From: Mangifera indica
Lineage: Eukaryota; Streptophyta; Magnoliopsida; Sapindales; Anacardiaceae
NCBI RefSeq assembly: GCF_011075055.1
Contig: NC_058143.1
Location: 13,593,057-13,657,056 of the forward strand
DNA length: 64,000 nt
Reading direction: 5' to 3'
Translations under genes and position numbers: made by a program
The notes under the pieces: model-generated
Databases searched by the model: none
What the model was told of the DNA's origin: nothing
What the model saw: the letters and a program-made list of their open reading frames with translations, nothing else
Part shown: positions 1 to 11,800 of the stretch, piece after piece
Layout of the letters: each line of letters starts with the position of its first letter
Numbering within the stretch: position 1 is the first letter of the stretch

Positions 1-1289
1 TAAGTTAGGTAAGGAGGCTCTAATAGAAATCCTATAATTTTCTTCAAGACCTTGTCCAAAATTAAATCTCTTTAAGGAAACTTATCTTGTAATCTCTATT
101 CACACTCTACTAGAACATTTTGTTAGAGTTACTGATAATATAATCATGGACATAAGCTCCCAAACAAGAAGTTAAATCACACTGAAAAACCACTTTGTGC
201 CTAATTTTAATTGTATTTAATTTATCTTTCATCATAGTGGATATCAAGATTAATTTATTGATCTTTACAATGGCTACTATATCCTATCTTATGCAATAAC
301 TCTAAACTACAAACATCAGTTAGTGACGAAAAATCTAATTAGCAGTTTGACGCTAGAAGGGCCTTACCAAAAATGCTTGTATATCATTAATTTTTGATAT
401 ATTGTTTTCCCATTCCTACTAGAAGGTGAATATATTCCTTGACGTGTTGATCTTAGGCAAAACATCCTTTATGAAACTCTTTATGAAAATTTACCAAAGA
501 AGATTTGTGATGGTCATATTCTCATATGCATTCTAATGCATCATGTTAATAGATCACACTATAAAAAGGCTAAAATCCAACGTATAGATATCACACATGA
601 CCTAGAGTTTAACTTGTCAAAAACAAAAACAACATATAGTGTAGAAATGCCCATTGAAATGCACTTATAATCTTTTAGAGTGAAGAGGTCAATCTACCTC
701 AAGTAACTCACTCTCTTTCCTTATGCACTACTTCTAAGAGTAAGCCTATTTATATTGTTACATCAATCAAGCATGTACAACTTGTGCAATGAATTAATGA
801 CTCACAATTCTAACTCTTGATGTGTAATCCTTAACACATAACAGAAAGAATTAAATATGTTGCCCCAATGGCAAGATTAATAACACTAATCCCTTAAATG
901 GTTAGTCATATTAAAGAATCCCTATTTCTCAAGGGATTATCAATCATTCTCACTAATGCGAGCAATGACTTGGTTCTCCTAGATAAGGGATCCCAAATCC
1001 TCTCTAAGATTTATAACATTTAAGATTCATTACCTTTTACCAAGGTCTCTTTTAGTGGAGATGACAACAAGGTGCCTTTAGGCAATAGGTACACAAATTT
1101 TATCTGATATACGACATGCATTGGAAATGCAACTACTTATCAAGAAAAATATTAGGTAACGATTATGATATCTCTCTTGTTATCTAATGATACTATCAAG
1201 TTTATGCACCATGCATGATGCCTTAACTAACCGACCAGGCTATAACATGCCACCACAAAGGTCTTGTATCTAAGGACTAAAGATGTATT
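1..1289. other. Gene-free stretch, decayed repeat DNA
   Basis: No reading frame here has the length, composition or motifs of a gene. All frames are closed by frequent stops. Because the part from about 1290 onward is a recognisable Ty1/Copia RNase H remnant on the plus strand, this stretch may be the more decayed upstream pol part of the same element, but I could not recognise reverse-transcriptase motifs in it. That link is inference. Confidence 0.4.
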
Positions 1290-2180
1290 ATTGATTTATG
1301 AACATGAATAGGAGCTCATTATAAAAGGATACATTGATACTAGTTTTCAAACAGACTGAGATGATTTCAAATCTCAATCATGATTTATTTTTTGTTTGAA
1401 TGATAGTGTATTCAGTTAGATGAGCTTTAAGTAAAGTATTATAGTTAATTCTACAACTAAGTCTAAATGCATAATTTGTTAGATGTGGCAAAAGAAGTAA
1501 TATGAATCAAGAAGTTTGTGATCGAATTTTGGTGTTTCCGAGTATAGCCAAACCTATAGAGCTTTGTTGTTAGGGCTGGATTCGAGCCGAGCCGAGCTCG
1601 GCTCGCAGCCAGCTCGGGCTCGGCTCGAGTTCGGCTCAAGCTCGACTCGAGCCGAATTCGGCTCGGCTCGAGTTCGGCTCGTTTTCAGTTCGGCTCGGTA
1701 ACGGCTCGGCTCGGCTCATTTTTTATATCAAAACGACACCGTTTTGTATTAAAAAATTTTTGAAAAAATATCCCGAGCCAGCTCGGGCTCGGCTCGAGCT
1801 CGATCGAGCCGAGCTGAGCCCGGCTCGTTTCGGGCTCGAACTGAGCCGAGCCGAGCCGAGCAGAGCTCGAGCTCGAGCTGGCTCGGCTCGAATCCAGCCC
1901 TATTTGTTGTAACAACAATGGAGTTGTAGCACAAACAAATGAGCCACGATCTCACAAGCAATCCAAACACATACTCAAATGATATTGCCTAATCAGAAGA
2001 ATCATTCAATGTGGATATGTGTAGTGCAAATAGGTACAGTTAACACTAATTACAACTTGAAAAACCCATTATCAAAACCTCTGTTATAGTAGAAACATGA
2101 TAGACATATAACCTTGTATAACATTAAACATATGACTAATTGGCTATAATACAAGTGAAAGATTGTTTGTGTAGTGTCTT
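1290..2180 (+). pseudogene. Decayed Ty1/Copia RNase H remnant, interrupted by a MITE
   Basis: Reading on the plus strand from about 1270 gives a Copia RNase H-like series: YLRTKD, then ELIIKGYIDTSFQTD, a segment matching the SKSTSGYVF-like region, and after position 1903 NNNGVVAQTNEPRSHKQSK followed by HIL and further RNase H C-terminal similarity. Several in-frame stops lie inside, so it cannot encode a working enzyme. The block around 2150-2175 resembles the purine-rich tract that precedes the 3' LTR in Copia elements, so LTR relics may follow. The 1571-1902 hAT MITE sits inside the domain and splits it. Family assignment rests on motif order and is fairly secure; exact ends are unknown. 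Confidence 0.65.
1563..1910. mobile_element. hAT-type MITE, GAGCC-rich palindromic, copy 1
   Basis: The element spans 1571-1902 (332 bp) and is flanked by a perfect 8-bp target duplication TTTGTTGT (1563-1570 and 1903-1910). Its ends are inverted: TAGGGCTGGATTCGAGCC on the left and its complement ending in CCAGCCCTA on the right. Both arms consist almost entirely of repeated CGAGC/GGCTCG words. The centre has an AT-rich core with AAAACG...CGTTTT near 1731-1747. An 8-bp duplication and TAG-like ends are typical of hAT elements. It has no transposase frame, so it would be non-autonomous. A second copy is at 56216-56535. Confidence 0.88.
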
Positions 2181-4429
2181 AGAGATAATCATTACCAATG
2201 TACTTTTGATATGATTATATCTAATCATATTTTAATTAATAAATGACAGTTTTTATTTTACATTGTATATGCAATTTAGATAAATATCAACTGATTATGA
2301 GAACCCTATGTTCACATTAGGTAGTCATTCTTAAAACATTAGTAATTTTGATATTACATTGACTAAAGACATAGGTAATGACCTTATCATTGAAAGATGA
2401 TGGCAAATCTCACGTGTCAAAACTATTTGTTGATAGCTTGGTATAACACATGGGTACATATTGTACACTTGTCTATTAGATAAACTCGCCAAGAGGACTT
2501 CATATAAATGGTTACTTTAATGTCTATTAAATAAATCATTTTAGAAACAGTGATACATATGATCCTTAAGCTTGATATCACTATACCGTCTTATATAAGA
2601 ATCATATGGTTTGACACTACCTCAAATAGTCTTTACAGAGGATTTTCAAAAAGATTATGATTGGTCTTATCAAGATATGTACAAAGACCATGTTAGATTA
2701 ATAAAGGATTCGTCATTCTCAAGTATGAGAATTGATATCTCATATAGGATTACTGATAGATGACAATGACAACTAAAATTTGTGGTCATAGTGGGATTGA
2801 TTTAGTGCTCAATTCAATATTGTTCAGTCATTGATAGACATCAGTCCATGTACATTGAGGGTTTATTGATTGAGACATTAAATTTAAATCTTAGCCTCAA
2901 AGAGATATCATATGAAAAAAATATTGAATTGTACAAATAACCATATTATTGACAAATTAAGAATCAACCATTGACATTTCGTTAGTCAGGTGGCTATGAT
3001 GTCATGCTAGAGACTAATCTTAGTATGTGTTTGGATGGCTTCTAGGTTGATAACTTGACACAAATTTGTTCATTATCAATCTAATTAAGAGCTTATGAGT
3101 TACACACAATACGGTTTGATCAAACTTTGGAGGTATATGATTATTCAAGATGAATTCAGTTTGATATCCAAATAGATGATTTTGAATCTCAAGATATCTT
3201 TGAGCTTAAAGTGCAATTAGGGACCAAAGTATATGATTTGTGAAGGATGGGTTTTATCCAATTGGATAAGGATAAAACTTGTGTGGATAATTTTGGACTA
3301 TGTATGAACCATGCACGAACTTGTGCTATCCTTAGATAAGGAATATCCATGGTCTTTATCTGCTCCAAAATCCATATATCACAAATTGTATGAGATAAGG
3401 ATAAGATCAATGCATGACCGTGTACTTTGATGAATGGTCATGCATGGCGTCTACATAAGCATACATGATTTCATAATTTCCTAACTTTTTGTCCCAAACA
3501 CATTATGTATGTACATACATCAAACACCTCTTCTCGTGTATCACATTCTAGTAGACTATTGGTGTTTGTTTCGATGTTTTTCCGTTTGTGCTTCATATGG
3601 ATATCGAGGTGCGATCCTAAACTTGGATTGTGAGCGTATTTTGGCTCATTCCAATAAAATCTTTGAAACCCCTATGGTTGTTTTGCCATGTTGTAATATA
3701 ATTTTTATTAAACAAATCTTGCTTTTGCTTTATGGCATATTTGTGATCACTACAAAATTTTTAAAATGATATCTTCCGCTATCTATACATGTTTTGCACC
3801 ATAAATCGTAACAATTTTATTGCAAAACTTTGATTGGACAAGGACTTGAAATTTTTACAAAGATGATTTACCTTCATAATTAAGAAATTCGGTAGGACTA
3901 AATCAATTGAAAATTTTAAGTTTAAAAACAAATCTTTTTCATATATGGAAGGATGTTCTTGCAAAGTCTGAGTGGGCAATATCTTGACACTTTGACTTGT
4001 CGCCCATTGGTCGTGTTTCTAACGGTCACTAATATAATATAATTAATGAAATTAATCTAGCTCTAACTTTAAGTTAAATGTTATGTCAGATCTGCGTTTG
4101 CATACCATCTATATACATTGTTTCCAAATTTAGATTACCGTGCGTTAAATGAACCAAAAGTAGTATTTTTACAAATTTATTAACAAATTTTCTCACTAAA
4201 TGAAAAAAAAATTATTGCATCATGGAGATACAAAATTTCAACATATGCATATGAAAGTTTTTGAATCCTTTTATGGAGTTCCTATGAATACATTAAATTG
4301 AGGGATTAAAAAGTGAGTTAATTGTGAGTTATTTTTGGTAAAAGGGTAAGTCTTAAAATACCCAAGAAAATGAGGGCAAAAGTTGGAATAGAGTCAAGTA
4401 CAGTGCCCCTTTAAAACATATATATTAAT
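2181..4429. other. Intergenic, no supported gene
   Basis: AT-rich sequence with only short open frames that lack any recognisable motif. The first part (to about 3000) may hold a decayed 3' LTR of the Copia remnant just upstream, but I could not define its ends. Nothing else can be supported. Confidence 0.4.
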
Positions 4430-4838
4430 ATTTGATAATATTATTGACAATACAAATCCAAAGGAAGACCTGGTTCTTGTAATCTTTTCTGTGTGCCTGC
4501 AGAACTCTCTTCTTTCTTGACCACAAATGAAAGAGAATTTCCTGGTTTTCTTTACTTTTTTTTTCTTTTTGTCTTCCTCTTATTATAAGTAGCTAGATAG
4601 TGCCAACAAATCCCAAGTTTTCTTCTTTTGTTTTTTGTGTTTTTTTTTTTTAAAAAACAAAAACAAACACATCTCTCTCTAGATACCACCACCACCATCA
4701 TCTTCAAGAACTAGAAAAGGAAGAGAAAAAGAGAAAGACAAAAAGGGTTTTTTTTATTAAACTCTAGTCATCCTCTTTCTGTCTTTCTAATTATCTTGAT
4801 TAGTTTTATTATTATTATTCCCTCCTTTTGTTTCTGCC
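4430..4838 (+). promoter_or_regulatory. Upstream region and CT-rich 5' leader of the IDD gene
   Basis: The 400 bases before the ATG at 4839 contain AT-rich tracts, pyrimidine-rich runs (TCTCTCTCTAG near 4673) and CACCACCACC, typical of a plant 5' untranslated leader. I cannot fix a transcription start from sequence alone. Confidence 0.35.
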
Positions 4839-5988
4839 ATGTCAAATATCATAGGTGATTGTGCACTCAGTCTCTCTTCCTCTCCATCTGGTGGAGATGA
4901 AGCTCGCTATGAAAATCAAGAACAAGAGCTCCTTACTCACTTGCATGGCGGCTCAAGCTCTTTGCCTTTAAACACCAAAACTAACAGCAATGGCTCCACT
5001 TCCACCGCTCAGCATCAACCTCCTCCTCAAGCCAAGAAGAGAAAGAGAAATCTTCCAGGAAATCCAGGTATAGATATTGTTATCATTATTATCATAATAT
5101 ATTCAAAGATTCCTTGGTTTTAATTTCACATGCTCCACACCAATTTTCCAGTCAGAAAATTGATCTGAAGAATGAGTCCAACACTAACAGAAAAAAGAGA
5201 GAATTTATGTAAAATTTTGTTGTGTTTCAGAGAGAAAAAGATTGAGAATACTTTCTTGATCCAAGCAAATAAAATGGGTTAATTATTGAAGTTTGTAAGG
5301 TTGTTGAAAGGGTTCAATTATTGGACAGGGATCACAATCATTGAAGTGAAGTTACTGTTTGTTTATTTTGCTTTTCACAAATTTTTTTAAAAAATAAAAA
5401 ACTGTTTTAAGTCATATTTTTCTGCTCATGTAATCAACAAACATCATCAAATTTTCCTATATTTTCTTTGTATTTCTCTGTAGATCCAGCGGCTGAAGTC
5501 ATTGCTCTATCGCCAAACTCCCTAATGGCGACGAACCGTTTCGTTTGTGAGATCTGCAACAAAGGGTTTCAGCGAGACCAAAACTTGCAGCTTCACAGGC
5601 GTGGCCACAATTTACCCTGGAAGCTGAAGCAAAGAACCAGCGGCGAAATCAGGAAGCGGGTTTATGTTTGCCCCGAGCCGTCGTGTGTTCATCACAACCC
5701 GGCTCGTGCATTGGGGGATCTCACCGGCATCAAGAAGCACTTCAGCAGGAAGCACGGTGAGAAGAAGCTGAAATGTGATAAGTGCTCCAGGAAATATGCA
5801 GTTTATTCTGACTGGAAAGCTCATTCAAAGACTTGTGGTAACAAGGAATACAAATGTGACTGTGGCTCCATCTTTTCCAGGTAATTTTTCCCATTTAATT
5901 CATATTAATCATTCTTCTAACATAATCTCATGAATAAGATTTGGAAGACAAATTAAGGTTAGTTGATAATAGGTATGGTTCGTTACAG

Positions 5989-6026
<38 letters not shown>

Positions 6027-7039
6027 GAACAAAGTCTTTTCCTTTTTGTAAAAGTGATGAGACTCTGCACATTTTCATAATCTTATATCATAAATGTGAT
6101 TATGTTCTCATTCATCGCTTGAAGTCTTAGTTTGACCATATAATATTATTGACTTTGAAGCCTCAGTCTTTCTCCTATTTCAATATTCTATTCTTCATTA
6201 TAATAATGTGATCAATTTGTCTTGTTATTAATCAGTAATATTATAAGTAATTAACTTGATATTAATTTTGGTGTTGCAGGAAAGACAGTTTCACAACCCA
6301 CAGAGCCTTCTGTGATGCCCTAGCTGAAGAGAACCAGAAGACCAACAAGGGGAAAATGGCTCACACTGGCTCGGACCAAGAAACCCAGATGGCTCCTGAC
6401 ATCGCGCCTGCCGGGCTCATGCCTATGCCGGCGAAAACTGGCCTGAATACGGCGCCAACAGGTGCCATGTTCTCGAACAACTCTTCAGGAGGCAGCTTGT
6501 TTTCTACAGCTTCTTTGTCGGCTACGGCATTGTTGCAGAAGGCGGCTCAAATGGGTGCCACTTCCAGTAACGGTACCAGAACTTCTTCTCTTGTGACAAG
6601 CATGGCGCCACCGTTTACCACCACAATGCAGCAACAGATTCATCAGAATAATCAGATTTTGAACCCCATTTTCACTGAGGTGGCGGTTGATGACCAGAGC
6701 CCAGCCATGAATGATATTGGGATGTTTTTCAGGTTTCTAGACCATCAAAATAATCTATCAATGAAGAATCTGAACCAGAACAACATTGCTAATGATAAAC
6801 TGGATAACAATCCAGATTTGATTAACAGCATTAACACTAGTGGAGCAAATAACAATCCAACTGGGTTCGATTCAACATTTTGTGGGGACATGATGACCGT
6901 TGATTTCCTAGGAGTTGAGGAGCCAAGACCGATCAGGGACCTCCTTCAGAATCAACATCAATCAAGGGTTCATCAAATGCAAGGTTTGAACAATTTTCAG
7001 CAGTATGCAGCAATGGAGAAGCATATGTGGGGAGTCTAG
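4839..7039 (+). CDS. INDETERMINATE DOMAIN (IDD) C2H2 zinc-finger transcription factor
   Basis: Three coding exons, 4839-5067, 5484-5880 and 6280-7039, join in frame to 461 residues. A basic nuclear-localisation-like KKRKRNLPG lies near residues 67-75. It is followed by the four zinc fingers of the IDD family: C2H2 finger 1 (FVCEICNKGFQRDQNLQLH, about 96-118), finger 2 (YVCPEPSC..., about 138-170), finger 3 of C2HC type (LKCDKCSRKYAVYSDWKAH, about 175-198) and finger 4 (YKCDCGSIFSR / KDSFTTHRAFC, about 201-222), the last split by intron 2. The C-terminal part is rich in Asn and Gln and carries the family motif LSATALLQKAAQMGA and a variant of the TRDFLG motif (TVDFLGVEE). IDD proteins are nuclear and act in root patterning, gibberellin signalling, metabolism or flowering; the sequence alone does not say which clade, so no symbol is given. 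Intron 2 contains an (AT)n run. Confidence 0.93.
5992..6022. repeat. (AT)n microsatellite in IDD intron 2
   Basis: An uninterrupted TA/AT dinucleotide run within the second intron of the IDD gene. Such tracts are commonly length-variable between individuals; no function is implied. Confidence 0.9.
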
Positions 7040-8826
7040 CTAGATATGAAGATATGCTTTTTATTTTAGCTTATTTAGTTTATTGAACATTTGACTTTCA
7101 TTTTGTAACTTTCGGTGGAACTTAGAAGGGTCATGCATGTCTTGCTGAAGAGCGAGGCATAGAGGATTTTGGTTGAGATATATCAATTTTAATTAGACTT
7201 TTTATCTTATACCCTTAATTCTGAGTTATATCTCTCATGGAAATACTTTAATTATGAAGAAGCAGGCATGACATTCCTATATACATTTTTTTAGCAATGC
7301 CATACTTACACCTTTTTTATTATATAAATAAGTATATAAATAATATATCGTCGTATGATTAAGTATTATCATATAAGTATATCATTTGTGTACTTAAAAT
7401 TATGTACACATAATTTTATTGATACTATTTTTCATACAACGATATAAAATCAATTTTGAATTTTATTATTTGTGAGTTTATATGAGTTATACTACGTGCA
7501 TCCATTTGAGTACACAAGTAGACACACTTAAGTGTATATTTATTTATGTACTCAAAATTGATATGTATAATACTGCTTAATATTCCTAAGATTCTGTCAT
7601 TTTCACAAGAAGATAATGTTTTTGTACCCAAAAACATTTTTCACCAATATATTCTTTAAAACACCTTTCACGTGCAAAGTATAGCTCAGCTTTTGCCTTA
7701 AAATCCACTATGAAAACCAGGAGCAAAATCTTATTGATTTCGCTACAAGAAGTGTATACATTTTTATGGCACTAGCTAGCTAGAAGCTTGATGTATTTCA
7801 AGAAGCAACACGCAGGATGATATATAATATATTCATGATACATAGCTAGAAATTGTTTAGAATATCTCTTCAGTTGAATGAATGTGCCAATGATAACCTT
7901 ACATTCAAACAGGATTTATTCCTCGAAAAATCCAAACTTTGAAATATCAAAACTTCAAAAGGAAGTGTCAACAAATCCCTGGAGGAAGCTGCGTGTGGCT
8001 CTTAAGAATTTCATTTACCAAGGTTGCCTCTGAGAAATCATAGACATAGACATAGACAGTCCAGACAACACAGCCCACATCATAAAATTAATATCTCAAG
8101 CCACGGTCACCAAACGGGAAATATCATCCTTTTCATGAAGTACTTTTGTTTTTGTAAATATTATGGTCTGGTAAATTATGTTTTGAACTGCAGAATTCAT
8201 ATACCCGGAAAGCTGGGTGGGAGGCAAGACGTTGTAGTATAGAGAGATTTTGAGAGATCACTTGACTCAACCCCCTCAACAATGGGCGGCTCAAGAATAT
8301 TAATGAAGCAGTTGCTGCATTTGGACCTTATGGTTCAAGTGGACAGCTAAACGTTAGTGTTACAGTCTCACCAGTCCTCATCAAAGTGTTTTACAGGTGT
8401 TAGTTTGTGGGGAGGTAGAGTTTGGAGCTCAAAGTTCTCATTTTCCGACTGTATCGATATTGAACCATTTGGAGGGCCAAAGGGAAGGGAAGATGCCATA
8501 GTTCAGATGATCACAGAAGTGAAGGGAACTCTAATAGAATCAAAGTCTTTCTCTGAAGTCTTCTGATAATGATCCTCATAAACAATATGATGCCATCAAA
8601 TCAGATAAGCCCTTGAATTTCACAAGAAGTTTCATCAATTTGCAATAAACATTTTGCTATCATTTTCCCTAAAGCATCTATAATCTGGCTACTTAAAATA
8701 TAAGCACATTAAGTTAAAAATACCAAAAATAAATACATTGGTATATTACAGTTCTATCTGGGGCATAATGTGGCAGCTATAAGAATTAGCTATCCTGTGA
8801 CTAAATTACAATTATTGTACACTAAT
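7040..8826. other. Intergenic between convergent IDD and JMJ genes
   Basis: It contains the 3' region of the IDD gene, an AT-rich segment at about 7300-7480 with partly inverted GTATA/TATAC words, and an unassigned possible gene remnant at 8281-8565 (listed separately). The two flanking genes are convergent, so the region must hold two 3' ends. No intact gene is seen. Confidence 0.5.
8281..8565 (+). pseudogene. Unassigned possible coding remnant
   Basis: Two short open blocks lie in different frames. One around 8279-8400 reads INEAVAAFGPYGSSGQLNVS and then hits a stop. The second, 8404-8565, reads through PFGGPKGREDAIVQMITEV to a stop. The composition looks protein-like, but I do not recognise the family and no splice pair joins the blocks convincingly. 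It may be a broken gene or chance. Confidence 0.25.
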
Positions 8827-11800
8827 TCAAGCACAAGTTATCTGTTTGTGCTTCATAACATCATCCAAGTTCTTAGAAACAGCTGCAGTTAAATTAGGAT
8901 CCTCAAATCCAAGCTCTGTACCAAGCCTGTCATAGCAAGGTAAAGTAAAAATTTTTCTTTTAATATTCTCAAGAAAAGGGGCTTTCAAAAAAAAAATTCT
9001 GGTACTGAATATAATGCATTCCCCCAAAAAATGAAATGACAACTGTGAATAAATAAAAAAAAGTTTGAAACACAGGTCATATTGGCTTACAGCCAAATGG
9101 AACAAATCAATCTTTTTCTCCATTAACAAAGGTAGAATTTCAATTTTAAAATCATTAATGTAGATAATAAGACATTTAAATGCCCGAATTGCTTACTTTG
9201 GATCAAGCACCAATTTCTGGACTTCTTTGATAGCTGAACTTGCTGCATATAGTGATATTTTGCCGACCTGCATTAGTACAAAATCAGAAAATTCCTTATT
9301 ATAACATGCCTAACATTACTTTTACAAAAAAAATATAGAAAGAAATAAGAGAAGGAAAGGGAATACAAATAAAGGGGAGAAAGAAATTTTAAGGGAAAAG
9401 GAAGGCACTGAGTACTTCTGGGAAAATTTTCCTTTCCCTGACCTCCAAAACTTGAAGTTTTGCTTCATGCTCACTCGGAAGGCAATGGATTTCTTCAACC
9501 AACCTCACAGCCTCTCCAAGGCTTTCAGGAAATAAAAAATCAAGGCCCAACTGGACAGTGGACTGACAATTTTACAACAAGGAAACAAGTTATTCAGCAT
9601 AACATTATGAAAATCTGGAATAACACTATCAAAACCACAAGGCCGACCTAAAACTAGTATATCTAGACTTTTTTTTCCCTTCTTTAAAATCCCAATCAAC
9701 TAAAAGCATCCTCCAGAACTACTTTACAGATGATGATAGCGAGAAGTAAATTCATAGAGAATTGAAAGTCGAGGAGAACTTCAGTTCTCCTATTTCTTCT
9801 TCTCTTTTTTCTCCAAAAATCAATTGTAGTTTACAAAAACTGACCCAATAGGCACTACACTGATATACAGATATAACAATGAACGTGAAAAATCACATGC
9901 TTGCATGAACACTGAGGCACACAGAAGAGAGTAAACGGCATTGTATGCCATGCAATGATCCAAAATATTCAAGAGGCATTCTACCTTTTAATCAAAGGCA
10001 GTATATATTTTTCCTCATGTGCAGTCCAAAATATCTTTTGGCATCAATTTTTACACTACTTGTAATATCTGCCGTCTAACACATAAAAATGCTTTTAATT
10101 TAGCTATAGATGCCCCTTGCTAATTTGCTATCATGCCATTTAAAGTAAAAACAGAAACTGAGAGATCTCACCAGTCACATTTGATGTATTCTGACCTCTT
10201 CTTTAGGATTAAAAATGAAATGCAAAACCCACCAAATGACAGATTGCATTCATAATGACTCACCTGAAGATTTCTCACTTGATATGGGCAGCCAGCAGGA
10301 ACAAATACAGCTTGCCCCAAATGCTGTTCAAATGACCAAGGCTCAACTCCTGACAGAGAAAACAAAGAAATGTTAGCATCGATCCAATTCATCAATGAGT
10401 TATTGACTAACCAATCAAGAAAATGAAAATGGATTCAACTGAGACACATATTCACAAATCTTCCCAGCTCATGAATATATTTAACAAAAAGTTTAACTCA
10501 CCAAATTCTTCTTTCAATTTTCTTTTACGATCCCCATTCAAGTATACTTTTTCTTCATAAAGAGGACGTGTAGCCTAAGATTTAAACAATAAAATAAGTA
10601 ATTAAAGGCTATGTTTTCCAACTGTCTATGCTCAATGAAAGGAATTATTTCTACGCAATGAAACTTACAAAATCCTTTATATCATCACCAGGCTCCCCAA
10701 ACTCATCCCAGTGTTCTTGCAAATACTTGACTAACTTTGGAACATCCTGCCGACGGAAGATATCCCAATGTGCTCCTGGAAGACTCTTTTCAGACTTATC
10801 TTCACCATCTCCATTTAACAGTTCAGAATTAATGACTTTCTCTTCATTAATATTAGTTTCAATCCCTTGATCCTCCATTACCTCATCCTCGTCTTCAGCA
10901 GACTTTTCCCCACATTCATTCTTCACATCATGTCCATCAAGTGATATATCAGGTAACTTTCCTTCATTCAAACTCTTTTCCGGATTCTCAGCTGATTCAT
11001 TCATCTCAAATTCTGATGCAGATCTTTGGATCTTCTCAGCTTCAGCTTTCTTCTGCTTCACTTCGCACATGTGCACCAACAAATATACCTGATAATAGTT
11101 TAAAAAATATCAGCAATTTAATTTTTCACATGTCAAGTCACTGTAGGGAAGAATATAATATAGACAAAAAAAGTTTCGTCTTCTTCTAAGCCCTATAAGT
11201 TTGACATTGGCAGGATTTCTGTGTAAGAACCCAACCAAGTTCAATTCCTCACATCAACATAAGATAGACTTTATCCATAAAAGTTCTATAGAAGCTAACT
11301 GTGGAATTACAAGTCATATATTGATCTTCTTCTTCAATGATTAATAGAGAAAAGTAGCTCTTAAAAATAAACTCGATGAAAGGTCAACAAGAAAGCAGAA
11401 TCTGTAACGTACCATGTCACGCATATTGAAGTGAAGATTGGTCACTGAATCACCTCTACCAAGTTCCTCATTAGTCCCATAAGACATATAAATTTTAGGT
11501 CCAACATCATTTTGCAAGGAATAATGAGGTAGTTTTGCAGCAACATTTAGAAAACCCAACCGAGAATGGATATACTCAAGTAAAGGCAGTTTACTGGTAA
11601 ATTCAGGTTTATGATACAATAAAAATTCTTCAGAAGCACTGGAAGAAGGCCAGTCCTTCAATTTCAATATTTCTGGCTGACCATCTTTGCGGTATCGTCC
11701 TTCTGAGTATCCATTGATGAACTGACTAAGTTCAATATCAACCTGCCAAGAAGTGTAAAACCACATATCACAGATATTAGCTGCAAACAGGAATAATTTC

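Noticed and set aside
1685..1970. Overlapping 70-80-residue open frames rich in Ser, Arg, Glu and Leu
   Set aside because: They are translations of the CGAGC word array inside the hAT MITE; both frames exist only because of the repeated word, and the same happens in the 56216-56535 copy.
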